Source: Cordilura impudica
Taxonomy: Eukaryota > Arthropoda > Insecta > Diptera > Scathophagidae
Length of the DNA: 64,000 bases
Direction: 5' to 3'
Assembly (NCBI GenBank): GCA_963682025.1
Contig: OY821517.1
Location: forward strand, 108,948,794-109,012,793
Made by a program: the position numbers and the translations under genes. Each line of letters opens with the position of its first letter. Position 1 is the stretch's first letter. Under the pieces are notes generated by a model. It saw only the letters and a program-made list of their open reading frames with translations, ran no database searches and had not been told where the DNA came from. Shown here piece by piece: positions 46,537-56,888 of the stretch.

Positions 46537-49212
46537 TTAGATTATCTCATTGATGTGAGGAATTTCCGAGTTAAAACATCTCGAGTAGAAGTTTAATGTG
46601 AGTCTATTTATTTTGTTATTTATGAGTTCAACGTTGGCTAAGGAGTGCAATCGTTGAGTAGAATAATGCCAAGGTAAATTATATACCAATTTAAGTAGTT
46701 TGTTTTGGGCGATCTGCAATTTTTTGATATGGCACTGTCCAGCAGTAGACCAAACTGGTACAGCATAATACATTATGGCGTGGAATATTGATTTAAATAT
46801 TAATCTTTTGTTTTCGATGTTAAGTTTAGAGTTTCTATTTATAAGAGGGTACAATAATCTTGTGGTATTATTTAATTTGTTTATAATATATGAGATATGA
46901 TCTTTAAATTTAAATTTTGGATCTAATATCACTCCCAGATATTTGACTTTGTCTGTCCAATGGATTTCGCTATTATTGAAAGTGATGGACTGTTGAGGTA
47001 AGAAACAGTTTTTCCTTCTTCTTGAAAAATAAATAGCTTGTGTCTTTTGTGTGTTTATTAGTATTTTCCATTTCATAAAATATGAACGAACTACAGTGAG
47101 TGCAGTCTGTAAACTGGATAATACATCAATCGCCAATATTTTCGAGCTAAGAATAGCGGTATCATCAGCAAAAATGGAAGTAAAGCAATCATCTAGGGCT
47201 GGGAAATCTGCAGTGAAAATATTATATAATATTGGGGAGAGACACGATCCCTGAGGACACCCGGCTGGTACTTCAATCTGAGATGAGTTTTTGGAGCCAA
47301 TATATACTTTGAAAGAACGTTCTGAAAGGAAACTTTGGATTATTTTGATTAATTCGATTGGGAAATTAAACCTTATCATCTTATAGATCAGGCCATCATG
47401 CCAGACCGAATCAAATGCAGATTTGATGTCTAAGAGTATCATACCAGTTGATTTCCCACTGTTAAAATTTGTATTTACTAATTTACGTATTCTAGTAAGT
47501 GGCTGGACTGTATTGTGTTCCTTGCGGAAACCAAATTGTTGTGATGGTAAAATGTTTTCTGCATCAATAAACTCAGTAAGCTTTTCCTTAATAACTTTTT
47601 CTAGAATCTTGCTTAAGGATGATAGAAGACTTATCGGTCTGTAAGAAAGGGGACAATTATCAGGTTTATTTGGTTTTTTTATTGGTATGATTTTAGAACT
47701 TTTCCATATTTTTGGGAAGTAAAGCAACCGCAAGCAACAGTTTATGACTGCAGAGATGTATTTGATTCCTTTTTTTGGTAATGCTTTTAAACATTTGTTG
47801 TTTATTCCATCAGTACCAGGGGATTTTCTTGGCTTTAACTTTTTAATAATGTCGGCTACTTTATCTGTTGAAGTTGACAAGACATTATGGGAGGTAGATA
47901 TGCTGGTGCTAAGATTACTAACAGCATTATATACATCTATTTTGGTGGCTGTATCACTAAGGCTAGCTGAAATTGAGTGATTTGATCCGAATACTTGCGC
48001 TAGGACTTCGCTTTTTTCTTCTTGGGTGTGGAAGGTGTTGTTGTTGAGTTTCAGTGTTGGAATGTTTGTAGGCTTCTTTCTTAACATTTTTGTGATATTC
48101 CAAAGAGGAGAAGAGCCTTTTTCCAAAGTTGAAAGCTTATTGTTCCAGTAGTTATTTTTAAATTTTTTGATTTCGACTGATATGCGGTAATTATATTCTC
48201 TAGTTTGAATATGATCCGATACGTCTCGGAATCGTTTCCAGTTTCTTCTGTAAACATTTCTTATTTGAGTCAAATGTTTAATGTGCTGCGGTAAGCTTGG
48301 GGTTTTGGCTTCATGGATTTTACGTGGGACACTGTGAGTAATTGCAGCAGATATTGTATCATTAAAATATAGGATCATGTTCTCAATTTCTTCGGTGTTA
48401 TTGACTGTATTTTCATCTGGCACAATTAAATTTCTTTTAATGTGTGAAGCAAAACGGTGCCAGTTTGCATTTTTAAAATTATAAAACAATTTCTCAGTAG
48501 GAATGGACCCATTACTTATGGTTGATTTTACCGGAAGATGGTCTGATCCGAGATTATTAAGCACTCGAGCTGATGAAATACCATGAACCATGTTTGTTAA
48601 GAAGAAATCTAGGGCAGATGACTGCCTTCTTGGATCTGAAGGGATATAAGTATGATCACTAGGGTACAGTATTTCAAAATAACCTGAATCTAGACATTCA
48701 TAAAGAAGGTTTCCCCAACAATTTGACCGCGCACATCCCCAATATCTGTGACGGCTGTTAAACTCTCCGCCGAGAATAAATTGTTCGTTATTAAAGTAAA
48801 ATTTGCGCAAATCAGTTTTAAATTGCATTTTTTTGACGTTATTGCTGCCTGCTGATCCGCCCGTAAAGTAGCATGAGTAGATGTTTAAGAAGTTTCCGTT
48901 TGAAGTTTTTATTTTGACACCAATGTTTTCGATTAGAAAAGTATTTATAGGTGGTAATAACGTGTGTTCAATATTTTTCTTTAATAAAATTGCTACACCT
49001 CCTCCTCTATTGTGTTCCCGATCATTTCTGTAAATATAAAAGCTTGGGTGTTTGATTGAAATTGGGGTTTTTAGCCATGTTTCCGAAATTAGACATATAT
49101 GGATATTATTACATAGCCAAAAATTGAAAAGTTCGTCTTTTTTATTACGAATACCTCTGGCATTCCATGATACTATATTTAGATCACTACTCATACAAAA
49201 ATTTACAAGCAA
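46537..49212 (-). CDS. LINE A ORF2: endonuclease and reverse transcriptase, 891 residues
   Basis: Nicks target DNA and reverse-transcribes the element RNA at the nick. The APE-type endonuclease covers residues 10-228: WNARG at 16-20, the ISETWL glutamate at 44, GGEFN at 148-152, SALDFF at 199-204, SDHLPV at 223-228. The usual GDFN reads GEFN, so the catalytic Asp is Glu at 150. The reverse transcriptase lies at about 505-780: YRPISLL, FGFRKEHNT, LLDIKSAFD (Asp595), GCPQGSCLSP, FADDTAI (Asp683-684). A C-terminal domain ends NSEIPHINEII. The start overlaps the end of ORF1 by about 26 bases, as in jockey elements. The frame is open throughout. Confidence 0.93.
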   Translation of the reverse strand: MLVNFCMSSDLNIVSWNARGIRNKKDELFNFWLCNNIHICLISETWLKTPISIKHPSFYIYRNDREHNRGGGVAILLKKNIEHTLLPPINTFLIENIGVKIKTSNGNFLNIYSCYFTGGSAGSNNVKKMQFKTDLRKFYFNNEQFILGGEFNSRHRYWGCARSNCWGNLLYECLDSGYFEILYPSDHTYIPSDPRRQSSALDFFLTNMVHGISSARVLNNLGSDHLPVKSTISNGSIPTEKLFYNFKNANWHRFASHIKRNLIVPDENTVNNTEEIENMILYFNDTISAAITHSVPRKIHEAKTPSLPQHIKHLTQIRNVYRRNWKRFRDVSDHIQTREYNYRISVEIKKFKNNYWNNKLSTLEKGSSPLWNITKMLRKKPTNIPTLKLNNNTFHTQEEKSEVLAQVFGSNHSISASLSDTATKIDVYNAVSNLSTSISTSHNVLSTSTDKVADIIKKLKPRKSPGTDGINNKCLKALPKKGIKYISAVINCCLRLLYFPKIWKSSKIIPIKKPNKPDNCPLSYRPISLLSSLSKILEKVIKEKLTEFIDAENILPSQQFGFRKEHNTVQPLTRIRKLVNTNFNSGKSTGMILLDIKSAFDSVWHDGLIYKMIRFNFPIELIKIIQSFLSERSFKVYIGSKNSSQIEVPAGCPQGSCLSPILYNIFTADFPALDDCFTSIFADDTAILSSKILAIDVLSSLQTALTVVRSYFMKWKILINTQKTQAIYFSRRRKNCFLPQQSITFNNSEIHWTDKVKYLGVILDPKFKFKDHISYIINKLNNTTRLLYPLINRNSKLNIENKRLIFKSIFHAIMYYAVPVWSTAGQCHIKKLQIAQNKLLKLVYNLPWHYSTQRLHSLANVELINNKINRLTLNFYSRCFNSEIPHINEII

Positions 49213-50103
49213 GTGATGTTATGACCTCGAATTGGTCCGCTTTACATTTGCATCCCTTTAATTTAGTGATTAATTCAAAAGTAAGATTTTTAATTTCCTC
49301 ATAAGAAAATAGATTGTTGGTATTATTAGGGTTTATGTTATGTTCTTGTCTCCATTCACGATTTGGAGTAGTGGATTCTTGACGAAGATAATTTGGGAAT
49401 TCTGTGTTATAATTTACATTGCTATTAAAACGGAAATTATTGGCCTGTAGCTTTTTGGCTGAGAACGTTGTCGCATATGTTGATATTTCAATCTGCTTTC
49501 GCATTCAGTAGAAACCGATTTATGATCTTTATTACAGTTCGCACATTTAGTAACTTCGGAAGTGCATTCAGCGGTTTTGTGGTTGCCTGCACAATTTGCA
49601 CAGAATGTTTTAACCTTGCATCGGCTCTCACCATGGCCAAACATTTGACAGTTATGGCACTGAGTGATTTTGGAAGTCCTATTTCTTTGGTATTCCCATT
49701 TGACTTTTATATGGTCGATTACTGAGTAGTTTAGTCGTAGCTCTTTGATGGTAATTGACTTTCTTTGGAAGTAGATAATATAAATGGCCTGTTCATTGTG
49801 GGGACCATTTGATTTGATTACTAACTTCACATCTAAACATGATAGTTTTAAATCATTCAATTTTTTTTTTATTATCAATGGGTCGTGTTTATCAAGCCCG
49901 AGTAAAACTGCTTTATATGGCTTTTCGTTTTTAGAGCCATATGTAAAATATTCAAATTGAGAATTTAAATTAAGGCATAATAAGTCAAAGTCTTCTTTAG
50001 AATCACAAAATATTTTGAGTCCGATTGAAATTTTTCGAATAGCAAAATTAGTTATTTTTAGTTTGTTATAAAGATCATTTATTTGTATAATTTTACATTT
50101 CAA
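49187..50103 (-). pseudogene. LINE A ORF1: gag-like nucleic-acid-binding protein, one frameshift
   Basis: Starts MKCKIIQINDLYNKLKI at 50103. A PRE_C2HC-type domain (KAVLLGLDKHDP...HIKVKWEYQ) is followed by three CCHC knuckles: CHNCQMFGHGESRC, CANCAGNHKTAEC and CANCNKDHKSVSTEC. Near 49440-49500 a single-base shift moves the frame. The first frame stops at 49414 and the second (49504-49187) continues with TTFSAKKLQANNF to SLACKFLYE. It would be about 310 residues if unbroken. The shift could be a mutation or a sequencing error. This protein normally packages the element RNA. Confidence 0.88.
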
Positions 50104-50457
50104 TATAGTTATTGGTGGAATGTGTATTTTTTTTTGGGTTTGGTAATAATTATTTCCGAATCATCATTATCATCATCATCAACTGTTTGAAGTGGTTGAT
50201 AATAATTGCTGCTAGAAGCAGCATTACTTTGTTTTTTTTATTTTTTGTTCATTATGTTATGCCTATTATTAGCATTAACATCATCATCGCGGTTACGTTT
50301 AATGTTGTTTTTGTTTAGTTGTTATTGGGATTAACTAATCCCTTTATGGATCACTAATCTGTTTGTTTTTAACAAAACAGATTTTTAGTTTTTGTTTTTT
50401 TTTTTTTTTTTTTTTAATTTTATTGGTGTAAGAAGTTTACAGAAAAATTTGCACAAC

Positions 50458-50492
50458 ACGTCTGTTTATGATCACGTTAAATCTAAGACTGA
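50458..50492 (-). promoter_or_regulatory. LINE A internal promoter: Inr and DPE
   Basis: Across the 5' boundary the minus strand reads T|CAGTC, an arthropod initiator. AGACGT begins at +28 counted from the Inr A, exactly the DPE position used by jockey, Doc and relatives. This marks the 5' end as complete. Confidence 0.8.
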
Positions 50493-50503
50493 TAGCTGAA
50501 TTT
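50492..50503. repeat. Target-site duplication of LINE A, right
   Basis: ATAGCTGAATTT, after which LINE B reads on for two codons to its stop and an A-rich tail (about 50504-50560). Confidence 0.88.
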
Positions 50504-50559
50504 AATTATTAATAAATTTGAAATAAGCAAAAAGTTTGTAAAAAATAATTATTTTTTTC

Positions 50560-52624
50560 CTTTTGATGTTACCGACTGACGACGAAATGTCATAGTCGTA
50601 TCTTCTTTTATTTATTTATATATATGTCTAAATGTATTTAAATATATACGCTTATAATTACAAAGAGGAAATTTTCATGTATGAGATTTGTTTTGTCAAT
50701 TTTAATTTCGTGTTGCTAAAATAAGGTTCTCCTCCGATATTGTTTGTTCAAATCTATTATATCTTTTTTAATTGTCGAAACTTCACTTTTTTCCGTATGC
50801 TCATGCATTATAGCTTGCTTGTTCTTAACTTTAAATTATTTATTTTTTTTTCTGGTAAGTAATAACAAAATAAAGAAAATATTTGTATTTCAGTTTAATA
50901 CACAATAAATGCACTGGTCTCGATAATACCTTTTTTACTCATCACCTTCACGATCCAACATCTAGCCCAACTATTTAAAAATCAATTTTACTATGTTCAA
51001 ATTAAAGTTTCCAAATAAATATGTAGATATTGTTGATGGGTACAAAATGCAAACTGTAAATGATTAAAGAACAGGCGGTAAAAATAAATATAAATGACTG
51101 CAATTCATGTGTCTTTTGAGGGAAATTATAAATATGAGCTTGTTCCTCTATAGGGAAAGATAATTCTAACTTTGTAAAATGAAAACTATAACAAAATATG
51201 TAGAAATGCATATAATTCCAACGAACACAAACTAACATTTTTAAATTATTATACAACAATATAAACTAGTTCGACTACCTTATTTCAAATTCATTCACTT
51301 ATTCGTTTTAATAACTTTGTAATAAGCACAAAGAAAAAAATTTAATTGGGCATGCCTTAGGCACAGAGCAACAAACTGAAATGTTAAATATTTCTAAAAG
51401 AAATATACACATAACTGATTGTTATGTTCGGTAATAATGCATTTAATTTACCCTAAACACATTTAAGTTGCCAAGAGAAAAAATATATTAGTCAGTTATA
51501 GTTATCTGCTTGACAAATCAATCTTTGTTTTCTTCTCTGGAAGTTACTTTTATAGAAAGTTAATCACTCGTTCAGAACAATGTTTTATGTTAAGTTGGAC
51601 ATTCAATTAGTTTAAAAATCCACTTATAATTTACCAGGAATGAGTGGGACATAAAGACAGGTCACCTTAATACTTTGTCAGGTCTTCATTTGACATGTTA
51701 CAAACCTAAGCAAAAAGCCATAATAACCGGTACACGTTAATGCGGTGTATGGTTATGAATGAAATTAAAAAAAAAAGAAAATGAAACAAAAAGTAAAAAA
51801 AACGACATTAAAGCAAATATATTTCATTTCCATGAAGAGTATATTACGGAAAAATATGACGGCTAAGTGGTACATTTCTTTTTATTTGGCAACATCACAG
51901 AAACTGAATTTTCCTTCTCTTTTGAATGCTATTAAAAAATTAACATAGCTACAACAAACTTTGCATATATAATCAAGTTTTATTTTTTTAAAAGATGTTA
52001 ATTATAAGAAAGATTTTGCAGTTTTTTGAACAATTATATGCTTGATATTTTTTTTTAATTATAAACTATATATACGTATATATCTGTATAACTATATAAA
52101 GCATTGGCAAACATGTCTCATTCTACAGGAATTTAAAGCAATTTAACCCAGTTGTTTATTATCAGGAAAAAACAACAAGCTTTATTTTTTTTTAATGTCT
52201 AACTCGTAGTAGCAGCCGATTATTTAAATTTTCTTATGTAGGTTATGAAATAACTTTGCTGGTTTTCTTTTGACTTGCTTCTTAGTAATATTACTTATTA
52301 ATGAATTTTGTGTAGATGCGTAGCAGTTAAAAAATAAAATAATAAAATAAATAAAAAATTAAAATAAAATATAAAAAATTTTAAGACTTCCTAAACACTA
52401 GAACCGATTTTCATTGTATGTTCAAACCATGCTACGATAATGCTCAGCAGACATCTCTTATTTGTTCAAAAACAAAGATATTTTATATTCCGTCGGCCTT
52501 AGAGTAACTAATGATAAATTTGAATGCAGCGCAGGGATTGCTGAATTTTGCTTTCGTTTGTAAGCACGATCTATGCAAATATATGGTATAATTTAAAATA
52601 AATCTTTAAGAATTTGGAATTTTG
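50560..52624. other. Unassigned AT-rich DNA
   Basis: Two kilobases with no credible frame, no repeat family seen elsewhere in the window and no RNA gene. It may be unique host sequence. Confidence 0.45.
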
Positions 52625-52626
52625 TA

Positions 52627-53710
52627 TGAAGGGTCCGCCAAATAACTTTTTTTTTTGAAAATGCTGTAAAAAAAAACTACTGAATATTATCTCAAATTTC
52701 TTTTTTATTTGAAAGTACAATCCTTCCGGTTAATAACGGAAAATAATTTCATTCAAATGGCTGCCTCCGCTGGCCATGCAGTAGCCTACACGATCGGTCC
52801 AATTTTTAAGCACATTATCGATTGTGTACAGCTGTATTTTACCAATGGCTTCACGAATACTGTCCTTTAAAGCGTCAATTGCATCTGGCTTGTTGGCGTA
52901 ACACTTATCTTTGAGGGCACCTCACAACTAATAGTCCAACGGTGTCAAATCGCAGCTCCGAGGTGGCCAAACGACATCAGCTCTGCGGCTGATAATGCGA
53001 TCTTCAAAAACAGGGCGCAAAACATCGAGTGTAGCTTCGGCTGTGTGGCATGTAGCGCCGTCCTGTTGAAACCAAATGTTGCCAATGTACTCCTCTTCAA
53101 TTTTTGTGAACAAAAATTCGTTCAACATGGCCCGATAACGATCTCCATTGACTGTAACGGCCACTCCTTGCTCATTTTCGAAGAAAAATGGCCAAATTAT
53201 GCCTCTGGACCAAAATCCGCACCAAACAGTGACTCGTTTTGGGTGTATCGGCTTTTAAATGTATGCGTGCGGATTTTCTGTGCCCCAAATGTGACAATTT
53301 TGCCTGTTTACATACCCGCCAAGATCAAAATGAGCTTCATCTGAAAAGATGTTTTTTTTTGGCAAAATCGGCATCTTCTGTAAGTCTATCGCAGGCCTAC
53401 TTAGCGAAGCGAAAAGGCATTGGATGGTCAGTTGGCTTCAACTCCTGAACCAATTGGACTTTGTATGGCGTCATACTAAGGTCTTTATGCAAAATTCGTC
53501 TCAGTGATACCCCGAAATGTTCAATTCTTGAGAACGACGGTGAATTGATGTTGATGGCGCTTCACGCACAATTTCTGCCACAGCAGCAATATTCTCGGGT
53601 GTACGCACTGTTTTTGGCTTTTCACGCTTTGGTTTATCGATGAGGATGCCAGTTTATTTCACTTTTTTCTAGTGAAAAAAAAAAAAAAACGTTAGATGGC
53701 GGACCTTTTA
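52627..53710 (-). mobile_element. Tc1/mariner-superfamily transposon, near full length
   Basis: Terminal inverted repeats: TGAAGGGTCCGCCA on the left and, reversed, TAAAAGGTCCGCCA on the right. TA lies on both sides (52625-52626 and 53711-53712). The interior is a minus-strand transposase pseudogene. Confidence 0.85.
52740..53660 (-). pseudogene. Tc1/mariner-superfamily transposase
   Basis: Same family as the fossils at 17.4 and 22.4 kb but better kept. The longest frame (53164-52928) reads VTVNGDRYRAMLNEFL, NIWFQQDGATCHT (second Asp) and PPRSCDLTPLDY, with 36 residues between the two Asp. The upstream part is broken into several + shadow frames and the minus frame has shifts. It ends before the left repeat. 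Inactive. Confidence 0.85.
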
Positions 53711-53725
53711 TATACTAGCTGACCC

Positions 53726-53743
53726 GGCAAACATTGTTTTGCC
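53726..53743 (-). repeat. Helitron-type terminal hairpin
   Basis: GGCAAA/TTTGCC stem located 7 bases before the terminal CTAG (minus sense). The same layout of hairpin, CCGGGT and CTAG ends Helitron copy 2 at 15060-15090. Confidence 0.7.
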
Positions 53744-53756
53744 TTATAACTTATTT

Positions 53757-54335
53757 CTAGTTAATCATGTTGGGGTAAAAACATATGAAATCAACCAATG
53801 AGTTGACCGCACCGATTTCGAATTGGATGAATTTTGGTACGAAGGGAAAGTTAAACATAATAATAGCGTTTGCCAACTTTCAGTGTCGTAGCTCTCGTAT
53901 TTTCAGAATTATGGCCATTCCAAGTTGGCAAAAATCAATAAAAATGCACTCAGATACCTTAACACAATTTTTAATATCTCGGAAAGTATTCATTGTACGT
54001 TAATAATCAAGGGCTCATTTTACAGACTAAAACATGCGCCATTCAAATTTTCGATCAAGGATAATGTAAATAAAAAGGGACTAAAATTTCCAAAGGATAT
54101 TTCTCGAAAATCAATATTTTTAAAAATTTCAAAAAAATATATGTTAATTCTTATTATGTTTTGTACAAGTCTGTCAAATTTCAATGTGGAGTCTTTATTA
54201 CAACATGAGTTATTAAGAAAAAAGCAGGCGAAGGTTTATGTATTTCATGAAATGTACCAAAATACAAAAAGGTGACAAATTACAAAAAGAAGGACATATC
54301 AAATGTAACGGAACTTTTTCGACTTTACAACCTAG
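53757..54335. repeat. Left inverted arm
   Basis: Inverse of 56889-57440. From about 53890 inward the arms are nearly identical over more than 400 bases, apart from about 25 extra bases here (near 54027-54050). The outer 120 bases are clearly diverged but collinear. Each arm has a smaller inverted repeat, TTGCCAACTT and AAGTTGGCAA. ORFs at 53785 and 53925 are arm sequence. Confidence 0.85.
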
Positions 54336-54533
54336 ATGAAATATTTATTGCCTGTTCACACAAAAAATTTACAAATATTTTATGACCTGTGGTCGGCTTA
54401 TTGGCAGTAGCAAATTCAGTCCTTATTTAAAAAACATTTTATGACCCGTAGTTCACGCAAATTTTCCAATTCAAGAAAAGCAAGGCGTGTATTTTTTTTA
54501 CCTGTAATCTATTTTTTGTACCAAAAAAAACAG

Positions 54534-54570
54534 TATAAATCGTTCAGAGACCGTAAGTCAAACTTCAGTT
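54534..54570 (+). promoter_or_regulatory. Candidate promoter of the 666-codon gene
   Basis: TATAAAT at 54534-54540 and TCAGTT with A at 54567, 33 bases apart, match the arthropod TATA plus initiator layout. The start codon follows 172 bases later. The promoter lies between the left arm and the ORF, so it belongs to the internal unit. Confidence 0.5.
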
Positions 54571-54738
54571 GAATACTAGATTTCATAAGTGCTAAACGTC
54601 AAAGTGTTATAGTGTTAAAGTGACTTGATCGTTTGAAAAAACAAAAAAAAGAGACTAAATATTTAAATAAATTATAATTATTGTCAATACAAAAAAGTCG
54701 TGCACAATTCATTCGGTTGTGGTATTTAAAAAAAAAAT

Positions 54739-56739
54739 ATGCCATTCCATTCAACATTTTGCTGTAATCCTTTTAAAAAATCCGGTCACACTGGGTGCAA
54801 TAAAAGTTTAAGACAAGTCCAAGAATGGATGCTACAGTATACTAAGGATAAAAACATTACGATCTCAAATAAAATTTGTGGGACATGTAGAATAAAATTT
54901 TCGCATCTGAAGAAATCTAATAAATCTAATTTGGAAGAAGGTTCAGACATAAACGAAAATGTAGATACTTTCGATGACATTGCGTCAGGCACGGAAGAAG
55001 ATGACATTGCGTCAGGCACGGAAGAAGTTGCTATTTCAAAATTAAACCAATCTTTACCGTATCTGGAACAATCTCCGATAAAAAAGAAGAAGTTACATCA
55101 AAAACGGTACAGAGATGGAAAATTCAGGAAAATAAGTGATTCGATTCAAGACAAAATTTTCCACGGTTCAGCACAATCAACTTCGCATATGTGCCCACAA
55201 TCCAAAATAATAGAACAATTAAAAGAAAAGTTTAAAACATTAACAAAATATAGCGAGAAAATCCAACTGCTAACAATTTTACCAAAAAGCTGGGCAATAC
55301 ATAAAATTGAGGAAGAATTCCTGGTTACAAACTATATCGCGCGAAAAGTTAAGCATTTGGTTGAAACAAAGGGTGTGATGAGTACGCCTAACCCAAAACT
55401 GGGAAGTCCAATTTCACCAGTGACAAGCAATTTAGTAAAATCCTTTTATGAATCCGATGACGTCAGCAGGTGTATGCCCGGACAGAAAGATTTCGTGTCT
55501 TTTTTTGAAAATGTTACAAAAGTCAGGAAAAATAAAAGACTTTTGCTTGGAAACTTAAGAGAAATGTACGCCTTATTCAAGGAACGACATGATGGAATAA
55601 AAATAGGTATTTCCAAGTTTTGCCAACTTCGTCCGAGGAATATAATTCTAGCAAATGCGAGTGGATCTCATAACGTGTGTGTTTGTACAAAGCATCAAAA
55701 TGTGAAGCTGATGATTGATGCCATAAATTTAAAAAAATTAACTGCTGGTGTTCCGAATTATCAGCTTGAATGTTACAAAGATTATTTGAAACAAATGACA
55801 TGCATTCCATCTTCTTCAAAGTGTCACCTACGTAAATGTAACAAGTGTCCAGGAACTGAAAATTTAAAAGCAAAACTAAATCAATTACTAGAGCAAAATG
55901 ATATTGATGAAATAACATATAAACAATGGGTAAGTGTAGATAGGGATAATTTGGAGACCATGATTGGCCAAGCCGACGTTTTTGTGGATTCCCTATGTGA
56001 AAAACTTGAAATTCTATTACCTCATTCATTTATTGCAAAACAGCAGGCAGCATATCTGAGCGAAAGAAAATCAAATTTGGAAGAAAATGAGTATATAGCA
56101 GTTTGCGATTTTTCAGAAAATGCTTCTTTTACTATTCAGGATGCAGTCCAGGGATTTCACTGGAACAACTCTCAGGCCACTTTATACCCAATTGCTATTT
56201 ATTTTAAATCAGATGGAAAAACACAACATACAAACTTCATAATAATATCTGATTGTCTTGTACACGATTCTGTAGCTGTTCACCTGTTCCATCGCCACCT
56301 GAATGTATTTTTGAGAAAAAAGTTTAAAACAACCCCGAAGAAAATCACGTATTTTTCAGACGGTAGTGCTGCCCAGTTTAAAAATAAAAAGAACTTTATC
56401 AATTTATGTTATCATATGGAAGATTTTGGATGTAATGCTGAGTGGCATTTTTTTGCAACAAGCCATGGAAAAGGCCCAAGTGACGGTCTTGGAGGTACCG
56501 TAAAGAGAGAGGCACGTCGAGCTAGTTTACAGCGTCCATTACAAGGTCAAATAACTACTCCAAAACAATTATATGAATGGTGCCTGCAAAATCTTTTGAA
56601 CTGTAATTTCGAGTTTTTAACTCTAGAAGACCACGAAGAAGAAGCACGGTTCCTTCAAATTCGTTTTAAAGATTTGCGTACTATTCCTGGAACTCAAAAG
56701 CTGCATTCTATTGAACCTGTAGATAAAAAAAAAAATTAA
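54739..56739 (+). CDS. Transposase-like protein, 666 residues, intact, family unnamed
   Basis: Amino-terminal CC-(H)-C...CxxC finger-like region (Cys8, Cys9, His17, Cys20, Cys47, Cys50). Next comes an acidic stretch with a duplicated DDIASGTEE (79-96), then a basic KKKKLHQKRYRDGKFRK (115-131), a likely nuclear signal. A second Cys/His cluster covers 314-370 (CVCTKH, CHLRKCNKC). The C-terminal half resembles an RNase-H-type nuclease: VCDFSENASF (Asp457), FHWNNSQATLYPI, YFSDGSAAQFKNKKNF (Asp541), AEWHFFATSHGKGPSDGLGG (Glu568 or Asp582) and TVKREARRASLQ. The pattern recalls a multi-copy protein group in insects and cnidarians usually listed as uncharacterised. A DNA transposase is the best guess. 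No frame damage. Confidence 0.85.
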   Translation: MPFHSTFCCNPFKKSGHTGCNKSLRQVQEWMLQYTKDKNITISNKICGTCRIKFSHLKKSNKSNLEEGSDINENVDTFDDIASGTEEDDIASGTEEVAISKLNQSLPYLEQSPIKKKKLHQKRYRDGKFRKISDSIQDKIFHGSAQSTSHMCPQSKIIEQLKEKFKTLTKYSEKIQLLTILPKSWAIHKIEEEFLVTNYIARKVKHLVETKGVMSTPNPKLGSPISPVTSNLVKSFYESDDVSRCMPGQKDFVSFFENVTKVRKNKRLLLGNLREMYALFKERHDGIKIGISKFCQLRPRNIILANASGSHNVCVCTKHQNVKLMIDAINLKKLTAGVPNYQLECYKDYLKQMTCIPSSSKCHLRKCNKCPGTENLKAKLNQLLEQNDIDEITYKQWVSVDRDNLETMIGQADVFVDSLCEKLEILLPHSFIAKQQAAYLSERKSNLEENEYIAVCDFSENASFTIQDAVQGFHWNNSQATLYPIAIYFKSDGKTQHTNFIIISDCLVHDSVAVHLFHRHLNVFLRKKFKTTPKKITYFSDGSAAQFKNKKNFINLCYHMEDFGCNAEWHFFATSHGKGPSDGLGGTVKREARRASLQRPLQGQITTPKQLYEWCLQNLLNCNFEFLTLEDHEEEARFLQIRFKDLRTIPGTQKLHSIEPVDKKKN

Positions 56740-56789
56740 AGTCAAGCGATACGCGGCAGATGCAGATTTTTTAATTGAAATCCTTCAGA

Positions 56790-56813
56790 AATAAATAAAT
56801 ATGCTGTAATAAA
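56790..56813 (+). terminator. Poly(A) signals of the 666-codon gene
   Basis: Three AATAAA hexamers at 56790, 56794 and 56808, 50-75 bases after the stop codon and before the right arm. Confidence 0.55.
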
Positions 56814-56888
56814 GTGTTTAATAATGATAATACATTATGTTGTACTTTTTATTTAAGGTTTAGCAATGGAGAAAAAGAGTTTAAGCAA

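Larger units (their letters stand above)
46247..50491 (-). mobile_element. LINE A: complete jockey-clade LINE
   Basis: A 12-bp duplication, ATAGCTGAATTT, flanks it (46235-46246 and 50492-50503). At the 5' end there are Inr and DPE promoter motifs, then a 388-base leader, an ORF1 with zinc knuckles and an intact 891-codon ORF2. A 290-base 3' region ends not in poly(A) but in repeats of GAAATT. The full length of 4245 bp, the perfect duplication and the open ORF2 suggest a fairly recent insertion. It interrupts LINE B. Confidence 0.93.
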
